Origin: Lachnospiraceae bacterium
GTDB taxonomy: Bacteria; Bacillota; Clostridia; Lachnospirales; Lachnospiraceae
Assembly: GCA_022769625.1 (NCBI GenBank)
Contig: JALEJP010000033.1
Location: 1-51,734, forward strand
Direction: 5' to 3'
Length of the DNA stretch: 51,734 bases
This document shows positions 34,401 through 42,404 of the stretch, piece by piece (position 1 is the first letter of the stretch; the number at the start of each line of letters is the position of its first letter). The notes under the pieces are model-generated. The model made no database searches. It saw only the letters and a program-made list of their open reading frames with translations, and was not told the DNA's origin. The position numbers and the translations under genes were made by a program.

Positions 34401-37400
34401 CAGTGGTAACTGCCACTTCACCTTCCAGCTTCAGCATATTGTTTGCAGATGCATTATCAACGATAGAAGCGGTTCCTTCTCCTGTGATGGTTCTGTTTGC
34501 TGTCACATCCGGATCATTGAATCCCATATCGTAGATATATCTGGAAGACTGCCAGCTCACCTGAATATCTGCCTCTTCGCCCTTGGTTACCACATAGGCT
34601 TTCTCAGCCTCGATATCAGCCAGAGTGATCTGTCCATCTACAACCTCAACAACCTTCTCCTCGGTCTTACCTTCGTCGGTCAGTTTATAAACAACTACAT
34701 TAGCCAGATTATCCCATCCATCCGGAAGGGTCCATGTTGTAGTACCACCCTTTGTATTCCAGTGATACAGCTTCTGATCTGCGCTCGCAAACTCACTGCC
34801 GTCTGCTGCCCAGTACCATGGAATCAGATAAGTCTCATCACCCGGGTTGCTTCCGTTTCCACCGGTCACTGCACCCTGAGAAATTGTCACGCCATTCAGT
34901 GTGATCGTTCTGCTTCTGTAGCCATGTAAATCATTTGCATAATCGTTGGAGCCTCTTGTTACCTGAACCGTCTGCTCGCCGTCATCGCTCTTCAGTGTGA
35001 TCTCCATTTCCGGTGTCCACTGTTTTCCGCTCATGGTAACTGCTTCGCCGTCAACCCATTTGGTAATCTTATAATGCTGCAGGAATTTGGTGATCAGATT
35101 ATGACGGAACATTACTTTTATGTAATTGTCATAGCTGGTACGTCCCTGCCATCCTTCAAAGTCTGTCATGTTCAGACCGCCCAGAAGAGGTGCCTGTGCT
35201 GCGCCGTTATAACTTGGATAATCTGCGATCCAGGAATCCTTCTGATGGTTGCGGATGAAACGCATAACCTCACTGTTCTGACCCTTTGCGCTGGCACCGC
35301 CGTATGCAAGGTCAGCTGCCCAGTGCTGCAGTGTGGAATCATACTCCTGAGTAGCACCCCACTCTGTTGTGAATCTCCATCCCAGACTGTTGATCTGACG
35401 TGCGATATTTCTGGATTCCCATGCATCCTCTTTACCAGATGTGTTATTGCCCCATACATCCAGATAAATGAAATCCAGGTTGTCGCCCACCTGATCCTTC
35501 AGGCTCTGAAGACGTCCCATTCTCTCTCCGCTTGCCAGGTCATAAAGACCATTGATACCAATACCCTGATCCAGCCAGTTCCATCCATAGTTGCCTCTGG
35601 ACAGCTCATCGCTGAATGCCTTAGCCTCTGTATACATCTCACTTGCATTGATATGAACACCAAACTTGGCTCCAAGCTTCCCGCCTTCTACCAGAAGCTC
35701 ATTCATATCCTCTGCACCACCGATTCTCTTACCGATATCGCCGTAATCCGGATGTCCGGAGTCATGTCCCTCGGAACCATATCCCTTCAGGATAATACTC
35801 TGTCCAAGTCCGTCCGTGCTCAGTGCGACTCTCTTCACACCGTCCAGTACCGTCAGGAACGGGTTTGCTGCCTGGCTTCCGAAATCCATTGCGATACGCT
35901 GGCTCACAAGCTCAGGAACCTCTTCACACTTATACGGATTATTCATAATCTCACGATATGCAATGGCACCGTCCTGCCAGTCAATCTGGTTATCGTCATT
36001 CATATCGCCTGCGATGGCAATCTTTGCACTTGGCATCTCTGCGTGCTCAACCACATAAGTTTCAACCTTGCCATTTACCGTTGGCGTAACTTTTCTGTCA
36101 TAGTACCATTCTGTACTGGCAAGTCCCACGGAATTTTCTCCGCCCAGATCTGTTGTCGTTGCCATAACACGTGTATTGCTTGCGCCGCCTGCCGAAACGT
36201 AAGCTGCCACATGGGTACCCTGATATTCGGAATTGCTCCACAAACCGGCACTCAGCTCACTGTTGGAAACAAATCCGTACATAAAATCTTCGGAACGGAA
36301 GGTCATACTGTCTGTAACTTTAACAGACTTATCACCACTTGTCAGTGTGTTGCTGGAAACCTTTGCTCCCTTTAAGTTCGCATTCTCCTGGCTGCTTCTT
36401 ACCGAAATAAGGCTGTGATTCGGGATTTCAATTGTCTGAATCGGATAAATCTCCTGACCCTTTGCATCCTTATCCACAAGATTATTCACAACATCTGTTA
36501 TGTTAAACGCAAGTGTATTTTTCTCAACCTTCAGCTCTGCTGTGATCACGCAGTCAATATTTGCCTCTTCATCCTTCAGAGTCATCTCATAGGTTGCCGT
36601 ATCTTCTGTGAATACAGTCTTCACATCTTCATCCGTAACCTGAATCAGAGTGCCGTTGATCTCGATCGTATCAATCGCTTCTGTCTGTCCGTAGAATACT
36701 TTTCCTTCCAGATCGCCTTTCATGTTATACTGAATGACAAACGGGAATTTTTCCGCTACTTCTACTTCCATTTCCTCTGAGGCGATCGTTTTCGCCACGA
36801 TATCCGGTTTCTTTTCAAGCTCTGCATTTAAAGTAGTAACCAGAGTATCGTCATCCTCAATCGTGATCTCAACTGTCTGAGGATAATAACCGGCTTTCTT
36901 TACGGTCGCTTCGTAGGTACCTGCCACATTGCGGATATTAAGTGTGAATTCTCCGTTTTCATCTGTTTTGGCAGTTTCTCCTGAAATTTCAACAGAAGCT
37001 CCGGATAATGGATTTCCATCCTGATCCACTACAGCTCCGCTCACTTCAAAGGTTTTAATATATTTCTGTCCGGTATAATGAATATTCTTCATATACACAT
37101 CCGTACGTGTTCCCGACCATGCACCGCACTTCACGGCAATCTTATCGCCCAGATTGCCTGCAATGCCGCTGAAATCTTCATTTTCAAAGACAACGGTCGG
37201 GTCATCGGTAGAACCTGACTCTTTTATCGTCAAAGTCGCTTTCTGATCTGATGTCCATTCAATATGGACATCCACATAGGAACTGGCTGCAGGCGCTGCC
37301 ACCCTGCTTCCACTGTACCATGCACCATCTCCATTTGCGTACTTCTGCCAGTACCATCCGCCTGCATCAAAGCCAAGGAACATACCGTTGCCCGGTCCAT

Positions 37401-37842
37401 TGTATCCAAGCATGATACCAAAACGATTACTGGATGCAGCCTGTCCTGACCAGTAGGTAAAATCAAAATAACCTGCTTCATCAAAATCAAAGCTGTTTGG
37501 ATTTACAAACATGGCCGGATAAGATGATGGATTGCTGTGTGAATTACCGTTTCCGGAACCTGCAGTAAAATGACGATATTTTCCGTACAGTACATTTCCT
37601 GCTGCCCCGCCGATAATCGTTTGCTCATCCTGCGTCCATGCATCGTAAGATCCCTCTGCAAGCTCCAGTTCCCCATCTCTGGCAGCAAACAGTGCAATGT
37701 CGGCAACCGCCTCATCACTTTCAGCATCCATGACATCTGTTTGCGGCATCTGTGCTGCAAGCGCAGTAGCCGGTGCCGATGTGGCAACCATACTGGCTGC
37801 TAAAAAGACACTGAGTTTTCTTGCTAAACTTTTTTTCCTCAT
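31447..37842 (-). CDS. Secreted GH101 endo-alpha-N-acetylgalactosaminidase with FIVAR repeats and dockerin
   Basis: 2131 residues. Releases the Gal-GalNAc core-1 disaccharide from Ser/Thr of mucins (family knowledge). Layout: signal peptide (about 1-30); lectin-like beta domain (80-260); carboxypeptidase-regulatory-like domain (265-345); GH101 catalytic region (about 350-1150) with nucleophile D795 in FIYLDVWGN and acid/base E827 in TTEWG, plus an EF-like loop GDMNDDNQIDWQDG; carbohydrate-binding beta domains (about 1160-1460); Big_2 (1467-1548); a discoidin-like module (1554-1700); coiled coil (1705-1800); four FIVAR repeats (1800-2065); type I dockerin (2067-2131: DVDGDGAVTTSD and DVNGDGAADTRD). 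There is no LPxTG, so attachment would be through a cohesin partner. Single-gene unit with its own promoter and terminator. Confidence 0.93.
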   Translation of the reverse strand: MRKKSLARKLSVFLAASMVATSAPATALAAQMPQTDVMDAESDEAVADIALFAARDGELELAEGSYDAWTQDEQTIIGGAAGNVLYGKYRHFTAGSGNGNSHSNPSSYPAMFVNPNSFDFDEAGYFDFTYWSGQAASSNRFGIMLGYNGPGNGMFLGFDAGGWYWQKYANGDGAWYSGSRVAAPAASSYVDVHIEWTSDQKATLTIKESGSTDDPTVVFENEDFSGIAGNLGDKIAVKCGAWSGTRTDVYMKNIHYTGQKYIKTFEVSGAVVDQDGNPLSGASVEISGETAKTDENGEFTLNIRNVAGTYEATVKKAGYYPQTVEITIEDDDTLVTTLNAELEKKPDIVAKTIASEEMEVEVAEKFPFVIQYNMKGDLEGKVFYGQTEAIDTIEINGTLIQVTDEDVKTVFTEDTATYEMTLKDEEANIDCVITAELKVEKNTLAFNITDVVNNLVDKDAKGQEIYPIQTIEIPNHSLISVRSSQENANLKGAKVSSNTLTSGDKSVKVTDSMTFRSEDFMYGFVSNSELSAGLWSNSEYQGTHVAAYVSAGGASNTRVMATTTDLGGENSVGLASTEWYYDRKVTPTVNGKVETYVVEHAEMPSAKIAIAGDMNDDNQIDWQDGAIAYREIMNNPYKCEEVPELVSQRIAMDFGSQAANPFLTVLDGVKRVALSTDGLGQSIILKGYGSEGHDSGHPDYGDIGKRIGGAEDMNELLVEGGKLGAKFGVHINASEMYTEAKAFSDELSRGNYGWNWLDQGIGINGLYDLASGERMGRLQSLKDQVGDNLDFIYLDVWGNNTSGKEDAWESRNIARQINSLGWRFTTEWGATQEYDSTLQHWAADLAYGGASAKGQNSEVMRFIRNHQKDSWIADYPSYNGAAQAPLLGGLNMTDFEGWQGRTSYDNYIKVMFRHNLITKFLQHYKITKWVDGEAVTMSGKQWTPEMEITLKSDDGEQTVQVTRGSNDYANDLHGYRSRTITLNGVTISQGAVTGGNGSNPGDETYLIPWYWAADGSEFASADQKLYHWNTKGGTTTWTLPDGWDNLANVVVYKLTDEGKTEEKVVEVVDGQITLADIEAEKAYVVTKGEEADIQVSWQSSRYIYDMGFNDPDVTANRTITGEGTASIVDNASANNMLKLEGEVAVTTALTNLKPGQKYAAYIGVDNRSDAKAYMTVKAGDEILGNNYTERSFAYNLVSSDQHHTGSGATLAKGDTSSYFQNMYVFFTAPESGDVTLTLSREAGEGATYFDDVRVVETKMDVVKATDENGIITSLKNDFEDNAQGIWPFVISGPANPYYSASYYVTDNRIHLSEAHEPYSNAGYKDKRVDDVLDGNWSVKINGLYQEESMIYQTIPQNFHFEPGETYYVSFDYQMGSEGTYEVRVGDGRNTNVKSCAMPAAIGETKSYGFSFTASESGQSWFGIYSTDVGADMQDLASAGSGAQTFSGYGDFILDNVEIRKAGMTISETSIIRTSAKDKVDLDVTFINEADKDKEVTWASSNENVAYVDENGVVSFTGYGSAMITATAEFDGEPMTLCCAVQLIRDYQKTATFENVWANTEEKSGEDGKAWNVADGNGGTIWHSNWAGAGFVVSASNPAILTVQLAEDVTEFETKALRQRSGSNGLVQKYEIVVGDTFDSSTHTITDGISSGTITATNSKSGSVETLVLPNGAKGHYLQIRVLQGSNSYASIADILLYSAGTYETTQEKAYLRANKIEALEAKKASAEDDEILAINNEIKVLLAELIDLQAELRDEAKAAYDAVLADPNATEEEKQAAKEALDEAKAALKASQEYLNKMNTSAGLEKVVAMIKSLDASEYTAESWAAVEKAVAAAEAVLADNNAAQKDIDTALANLIAAFGDLEYGVQKLHLETAIKAAEQILALGENYKETEALAEAVEAGKTVLADQDASQEAVDNAAYAVLEELFKMAKKADISSLESLIEAAKDLLDGPYTSGSIENLKDAIDAAEAVIADQNRGDSDISDAYANLIDAIIKLEMKGNKAALEAMLIKAKEVLAGADSYVASTIEGLADVTAEAEKVYYDDDAVQSEVNAAVKTLTLKVAEARLLGDVDGDGAVTTSDSTAVLRSAAELTTLSAEQAASADVNGDGAADTRDAALILQYTAEKISAFK

Positions 37843-37870
37843 AACCTTCTCACCCTTTCATAAAATATTG

Positions 37871-37900
37871 ATTATAACAGTATAGTCCAATATTTTCCAA
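37871..37900 (-). promoter_or_regulatory. GH101 promoter
   Basis: Minus-strand -35 TTGGAA (37895-37900), 18-base spacer, extended -10 TGT-TATAAT (37871-37876). A second extended -10 (TGTG-TATAAT) occurs about 90 bases further upstream, so two starts are possible. Confidence 0.55.
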
Positions 37901-38002
37901 AAGTATTTAGCCGAAACGCATGTTATTTTGCACATTTATTTTTCATATTTTCATCACAAATTATACACATTTACCATTCATCATAAAACCCGAGTATTTT
38001 TC

Positions 38003-38014
38003 ATAGTATACTAT
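38003..38014. promoter_or_regulatory. Perfect 12-base palindrome upstream of GH101
   Basis: ATAGTATACTAT lies in the 232-base region between the GH101 start and the terminator of the fumarate operon. Possible operator, no known regulator assigned. The rest of 37843-38074 is AT-rich with no gene. Confidence 0.35.
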
Positions 38015-38074
38015 AAAAAACACTGCTCACATTTCGTGTTTTTTATTGTTATGATTAATGCCCATTTTCCATGA

Positions 38075-38118
38075 TAAAAAAGCAGCTGTCTCCCCCCGCA
38101 AGGGAAAACAGCTGCTGC
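38075..38118 (-). terminator. Terminator of the Mdh-Hdr-Flx-Frd-Fum block
   Basis: AGCAGCTGT / ACAGCTGCT (38081-38089 and 38108-38116) with an inner CCC/GGG pairing and six U on the minus strand. First strong intrinsic terminator seen after the mdh leader, about 12 kb downstream. Confidence 0.88.
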
Positions 38119-38140
38119 CTGATTTTACTTGATTCGCGTT

Positions 38141-38443
38141 TTATCTTCCTGCCGCTTTATCCAGTTTTACATTTCTGAAATACAGTGCCATGTCAATGGT
38201 GATCTCCACAATATTCAGCACATAGAATGCCCACGCCAGATAGAACAGCCATCCCAATGGCTCTGTTGCTGCACTCCACAGCATAATCTTACGGATAATA
38301 CCGAACACATAACCAATCCAGATAAAGACCTCAAAGAAGAGGCTCTTGCCCTTTGCTGTTCTGGAAACCCATGATTTCCGGATGGAAATCGGCCAGGACA
38401 GTCCAAAACAGAGTATCATCAACGCTTCTAATAAATCAGTCAT
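38141..38443 (-). CDS. Small membrane protein, PQ-loop-like
   Basis: 100 residues with three hydrophobic helices (about 3-20, 38-58 and 65-85). The segment SWPISIRKSWVSRTAKGKSL after helix 1 resembles a PQ-loop or SemiSWEET half-transporter pattern, though the Pro-Gln pair itself is not present. I do not recognise a characterised family. Start chosen at the ATG after AGGAGGAAAAAG; an ATG nine codons earlier lacks a site. It is 87 bases after fumarase beta, before the operon terminator, so a role with dicarboxylates or the membrane side of the pathway is possible but unproven. Confidence 0.6.
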   Translation of the reverse strand: MTDLLEALMILCFGLSWPISIRKSWVSRTAKGKSLFFEVFIWIGYVFGIIRKIMLWSAATEPLGWLFYLAWAFYVLNIVEITIDMALYFRNVKLDKAAGR

Positions 38444-38530
38444 CTTTTTCCTCCTGATGCCGCAGTACACTGCCGCGGCTTTCTACTTTTCTCTTTTCAC
38501 AGAAATCATCCTGTAAAATATCTTTTGTCC

Positions 38531-39091
38531 TTATTTCTCCTGTGTCTTCAGATAAGCCGCACGGCCATCCTCATACAGGTTGTTGCCCTCACTGTCAATA
38601 ATGACAAACAAAGGCATATCCTCCACATACAGTTTACGCAGCGCTTCTGCTCCCAGATCCTCATACGCAATCAGCTCTGCCTTTTTGATGCATTTTGCCA
38701 GCAGTGCACCAGCTCCGCCGATCGCACCAAAATATACACCGCTGTATTTTTTCATTGCCTCAACAACTTCCGGAAGTCTTGCACCCTTTCCAATCATACC
38801 TCTTGCGCCAACAGACATCATGGTCGGTGCATAGGCATCCATACGTCCGCTGGTTGTAGGTCCTGCGGAACCAATAACCTGACCTGGTTTTGCCGGTGTA
38901 GGTCCTACATAGTAAATTGTTGCATCGGTAGGATCAAACGGTATCTTCTCACCTTTTGCCAGTGCTTCGCACATACGCTTATGACCTGCATCACGTGATG
39001 TATAAATGGTTCCTGTCAGATAAACGGTATCACCTGCGTGGAGTGTCTTTGCCAGCTCCTCGGTAAGCGGCAGTGTAATGTGTTTTTCCAT
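38531..39091 (-). CDS. fumB: Class I fumarase, beta subunit
   Basis: 186 residues, the C-terminal half of the Fe-S-dependent fumarase / tartrate dehydratase family. The segment GSAGPTTSGRMDAYAPTMMSVGARGMIGKG is the family signature for the substrate pocket. With the alpha subunit it interconverts fumarate and malate. The ATG follows the alpha stop codon directly. L-tartrate dehydratase is an alternative by family, but the neighbours (malate dehydrogenase, fumarate reductase) favour fumarase. The symbol here means subunit, not the E. coli isozyme. Confidence 0.9.
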   Translation of the reverse strand: MEKHITLPLTEELAKTLHAGDTVYLTGTIYTSRDAGHKRMCEALAKGEKIPFDPTDATIYYVGPTPAKPGQVIGSAGPTTSGRMDAYAPTMMSVGARGMIGKGARLPEVVEAMKKYSGVYFGAIGGAGALLAKCIKKAELIAYEDLGAEALRKLYVEDMPLFVIIDSEGNNLYEDGRAAYLKTQEK

Positions 39092-39934
39092 TTAAATCAC
39101 CTCCGTTTTATGGCGTGTTACATGGCAGTTAATGTTGATTGCACATGGCATACCTGCGATGTGAGTAGGCATAGTTTCGATATTCAGGCCAATTGCAGTA
39201 GTCTTTCCGCCAAAGCCCTGAGGACCGATACCCAGTTTATTGATTTTTTCCAGCATTTCTTTTTCCAGGTCCGCATAAAATGGATCCGGGTTCTCGGAAT
39301 CAATGGGACGCATCAGTGCTTTTTTCGCAAGCAGAGCTGCCTTGTCAAAGGTTCCGCCGATGCCCACACCTACGACCATAGGCGGACATGGATTCGGACC
39401 TGCTGTCTCAACGGTCTCAATGATAAAATCCTTGATGCCCTGCAGCCCTGCAGACGGCTTAAACATACGGATTGCACTCATATTTTCACTGCCGAAGCCT
39501 TTTGGGCCTACCGTGATCTTAATATTCTCACCCGGAACGATCTCCGTATAGATCATAGCCGGTGTATTGTCTCCGGTATTTCCTCTGCGAACCGGATCTT
39601 TTACGACAGATTTTCTCAGATAACCTTTGTCATATCCGCGACGTACACCTTCATTAACGGCATCCACAAGATTACCTCCAGCGATATGTACATCCTGTCC
39701 AATCTCCAGAAATACACATGCCATACCGGTATCCTGGCAGATCGGTACACACTGCTCATCTGCGATTTCAAAATTCTCGATAATTTTATCCAGAACGCCC
39801 TGTGCGATTTCCCAGTCCTCGCATGCTCTGCAATTTCTGATTGCACATTTAACATCCTCAGGCAGATGTTCGTTTGCTTCGATACAAAGCTTTTCCACTA
39901 CATCTGTAATCTGGCTTGCCTGAATTTCACGCAT
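39092..39934 (-). CDS. fumA: Class I fumarase, alpha subunit
   Basis: 280 residues, N-terminal half of the [4Fe-4S] hydro-lyase. Conserved cysteines in RNCRACEDWE, VPICQDTGMACVF and NPCPPMVVGVGIGG supply the cluster; GNTGDNTPAMIYTEIVPG is typical of the family. It dehydrates malate to fumarate or the reverse. The cluster is oxygen-sensitive, fitting an anaerobe. It lies 87 bases after frdA, with a strong hairpin in between, and is directly coupled to the beta subunit. Confidence 0.9.
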   Translation of the reverse strand: MREIQASQITDVVEKLCIEANEHLPEDVKCAIRNCRACEDWEIAQGVLDKIIENFEIADEQCVPICQDTGMACVFLEIGQDVHIAGGNLVDAVNEGVRRGYDKGYLRKSVVKDPVRRGNTGDNTPAMIYTEIVPGENIKITVGPKGFGSENMSAIRMFKPSAGLQGIKDFIIETVETAGPNPCPPMVVGVGIGGTFDKAALLAKKALMRPIDSENPDPFYADLEKEMLEKINKLGIGPQGFGGKTTAIGLNIETMPTHIAGMPCAININCHVTRHKTEVI

Positions 39935-39984
39935 TGTATTGTCTCCTTTCTCACAGTTACATGATACTGCAATCTATCCTTTCA

Positions 39985-40015
39985 GAAATCCGGCTGCTTT
40001 CCGCCGCCGGATTTC
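39985..40015 (-). other. Intercistronic hairpin between frdA and fumA
   Basis: GAAATCCGGC / GCCGGATTTC (10-base arms, 39985-39994 and 40006-40015) without a U run. It begins six bases after the frdA stop. More likely an mRNA 3'-end protecting or processing hairpin than a terminator. Confidence 0.6.
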
Positions 40016-40021
40016 CGCAGC

Positions 40022-41650
40022 TTATGCACTTACTGTCTCGTTTGCGATTTCTCTCTCATGTCTTGCATATTTCGGAAGCAGAAGAGGAGATACGTCATCA
40101 GACTCTACTCCGGCTGCTTTCAGATCTTCTGCATATTTGTAAATATGATCCAGATTCATGGTACCGATTTCTGTCTCTTTTGCCTTTGCAGCGGCTGCCT
40201 TACCTGCATTGCGGCCGAATACAATGATATCCAGCAGAGAGTTGCCCATCAGACGGTTTCTTCCATGGATACCGCCAACTGCTTCCCCTGCTACCAACAG
40301 GTTATCGATTGCCTTTGTAAATCCATCCCCGCCGATTTCCAGACCGCCGTTCTGATAATGCAGAGTCGGATATACCAGGATCGGCTGTTTTCTCATATCA
40401 ATATCGTAGTTCAGGTACATACGCAGCATAGCCGGGATACGTTTTTCAATGGTACCCTCTCCGCCGATCATCTCGATCATCGGAGTGTCCAGCCATACAC
40501 CGCTGCCCAGCGGAGTTGTCACACCTTTTCCTCTGTCACTGCACTCACGGATAATGGATGCTGCTGCCACATCACGAGTCTCCAGCGGATGCATAAATGC
40601 TTCTCCATCCACATTGACCAGCATAGCGCCCAGAGAACGAACCTTCTCTGTTACCAGAGCGCCAAAAATCTGCGCCGGATAAGCAACACCGGTCGGATGA
40701 TACTGAATCGTCTCCTGATACAGCAGCGGAGCACCTGCACGGTAACCCAGAATCAGACCATCTGCTGTTGCACCATAGTGATTGGATGTCGGGAAATTCT
40801 GATAATGCAGACGTCCTGCACCACCTGTTGCGATGATGACTGTCTTTGCCTTTGCTACCAGATAATCACCGGTCTCCATATTCTGAAGAATGGCACCTGC
40901 TACCTGTCCCTTATCATCTTTGATCAGCTCTACTGCTGATGTAAATTCCACAACCGGAATTTGACGGTTCAGCACTTCGTCTCTCAGAGTACGCATGATT
41001 TCTGCACCGGAATAATCCTTGCAGGCATGCATCCTCTTTCTGGATGTTCCGCCGCCATGAGTGGTAACCATATTGCCTTCTGCATCTTTATCGAACATAA
41101 CACCCAGGTTATTCAGCCACTGGATCGCATCCGGAGCTTCCATAACCAGTCTGCGCAGCAGTTCCGGTCTGGCAGCAAAATGTCCGCCGCCAAATGCATC
41201 CAGATAATGCTGTACCGGAGAATCATTTTCTTTATCCGCTGCCTGAATACCGCCCTCTGCCATCATAGTGTTTGCATCACCGATACGCAGTTTTGTAACG
41301 ATCATAACCCTTGCACCAGCTTCATCTGCCTCGATTGCTGCAGAGGAACCTGCACCGCCGCCGCCGATAACCAGTACATCAACGTCATAATCTACCTTAT
41401 TCAGGTCGATTTTTTCATTCAGGATACGGCTGTTGGAATTCAACAGATGTCCAAGCTCCGCCGGAGCCTTCTGTCCCTTATTCGGGCCAATCTTGATTTC
41501 TTCAAATCCATCCTGACGATAATCCGGATGATATGCCTTCAGGAGGGTATCTTTTTCCTCTGCTGTCATACGTCTCGGCTCCATGCCCATACGCTCGGCT
41601 CTGGTCGCTTCTACTTTTTTAATCGACTCAAGCATTTCTGGTGTAAACAT
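40022..41650 (-). CDS. frdA: Fumarate reductase flavoprotein subunit (soluble type)
   Basis: 542 residues. FAD motif VLVIGGGGAGSSAAIEADEAGA (94 onward). Active-site residues aligned by eye to E. coli FrdA are all present: H318 (QYHPTG), E335 (TEKVR), R359 (ETRD), H431 (TLHYQNGG) and R466 (HGRNR). The histidine that binds FAD covalently in membrane FrdA/SdhA is Asn (N127 in ANTMMAEGG), so the FAD is probably non-covalent. There is no membrane anchor subunit in the operon, consistent with a cytosolic enzyme fed by FrdB and the Hdr module. GGGAGGGAG precedes the ATG at 41650. Confidence 0.85.
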   Translation of the reverse strand: MFTPEMLESIKKVEATRAERMGMEPRRMTAEEKDTLLKAYHPDYRQDGFEEIKIGPNKGQKAPAELGHLLNSNSRILNEKIDLNKVDYDVDVLVIGGGGAGSSAAIEADEAGARVMIVTKLRIGDANTMMAEGGIQAADKENDSPVQHYLDAFGGGHFAARPELLRRLVMEAPDAIQWLNNLGVMFDKDAEGNMVTTHGGGTSRKRMHACKDYSGAEIMRTLRDEVLNRQIPVVEFTSAVELIKDDKGQVAGAILQNMETGDYLVAKAKTVIIATGGAGRLHYQNFPTSNHYGATADGLILGYRAGAPLLYQETIQYHPTGVAYPAQIFGALVTEKVRSLGAMLVNVDGEAFMHPLETRDVAAASIIRECSDRGKGVTTPLGSGVWLDTPMIEMIGGEGTIEKRIPAMLRMYLNYDIDMRKQPILVYPTLHYQNGGLEIGGDGFTKAIDNLLVAGEAVGGIHGRNRLMGNSLLDIIVFGRNAGKAAAAKAKETEIGTMNLDHIYKYAEDLKAAGVESDDVSPLLLPKYARHEREIANETVSA

Positions 41651-41663
41651 ATTTCTCCCTCCC

Positions 41664-42338
41664 TTATTTCTCGATTTCTCTTGTATTGTAAAGTTCCTGC
41701 ATCTCGTCAATCGGTTTCTGCATGATCTGCTCAATCAGCTGATCATATGCCCCATGGTTGATCTCATCCACACGCTTTGCCAGATGCTCTGACTTCGGTG
41801 CAATATATTTTCCGGTCAGTCTTCTTGCCAGCAGACCTACCATCGGATGAGAAATGCCGGCCGGACATCTTACGGAACAGCAGCCGCAGCTTACACAGTC
41901 AAAGGACTCCTCTGCACACTTTTCAAATTCGCCTCTCTGTGCATATGCAATATACTGCATAACATTCAGATTCTGTGTACATGCCTTTGTACATGCATTA
42001 CATCCGATACAGCTGTAGATTTCCGGATACAGCTCCATCATGATCTGCTCTGTCGGTTTAATCTCCTCAATATTATAAGTTCTCTTGTCCGTCGGGAAGA
42101 ATGGAATGCTTGCCACATACATTCCCTCCTGTACCTGTGTCTGACAGGCAAGGCAGGTCTTGAGCTCATTCTGACCCTTGATTCTGTAAATTGTTGCACA
42201 TGCTCCGCAGAATCCATGACGGCAGCCGCAGCCTCTCTTAAGCGTATAGCCTGCATATTCCATAGCTGTCATAATTGTCAGGTCTGCCGGAACACTGTAT
42301 CTTTTACCAAAAAAATATACATTAACCATTTCCTGCAT
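41664..42338 (-). CDS. frdB: Fumarate reductase iron-sulfur subunit
   Basis: 224 residues. The N-terminal plant-type [2Fe-2S] domain has C39-x4-C44-x2-C47-x14-C62. The C-terminal helical domain carries CIGCNACTKAC (110-120) and CVSCGCCSVRCP (148-159), two cubane-type sites. It lacks the HdrB-like CCG domain that is fused to this subunit in methanogen TfrB; here that domain is the separate HdrB. It passes electrons to FrdA, 13 bases downstream. The start ATG has a modest site (GGACT) about 13 bases away. Confidence 0.87.
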   Translation of the reverse strand: MQEMVNVYFFGKRYSVPADLTIMTAMEYAGYTLKRGCGCRHGFCGACATIYRIKGQNELKTCLACQTQVQEGMYVASIPFFPTDKRTYNIEEIKPTEQIMMELYPEIYSCIGCNACTKACTQNLNVMQYIAYAQRGEFEKCAEESFDCVSCGCCSVRCPAGISHPMVGLLARRLTGKYIAPKSEHLAKRVDEINHGAYDQLIEQIMQKPIDEMQELYNTREIEK

Positions 42339-42404
42339 GATTGAATACCAGTCCTTTCTGAAAATTTATCTAAAATATTCTCCGCAACACACTGCTTTTG
42401 TCCG

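Noticed and set aside
35074-36375. 433-codon open frame antisense to GH101
   Set aside because: Cys/His/Ile-rich translation typical of the complement of a coding sequence. No ribosome site, no recognisable domain, and it lies entirely inside an intact GH101 catalytic region.
31447-37842. CRISPR-like or satellite repeats in the 3' part of GH101
   Set aside because: The periodicity comes from FIVAR protein modules with diverged DNA, not from nucleotide-level repeats.
38531-39934. L-tartrate dehydratase TtdAB
   Set aside because: Same superfamily and not excluded by sequence alone, but fumarate reductase and malate dehydrogenase in the same block make fumarase the better call.
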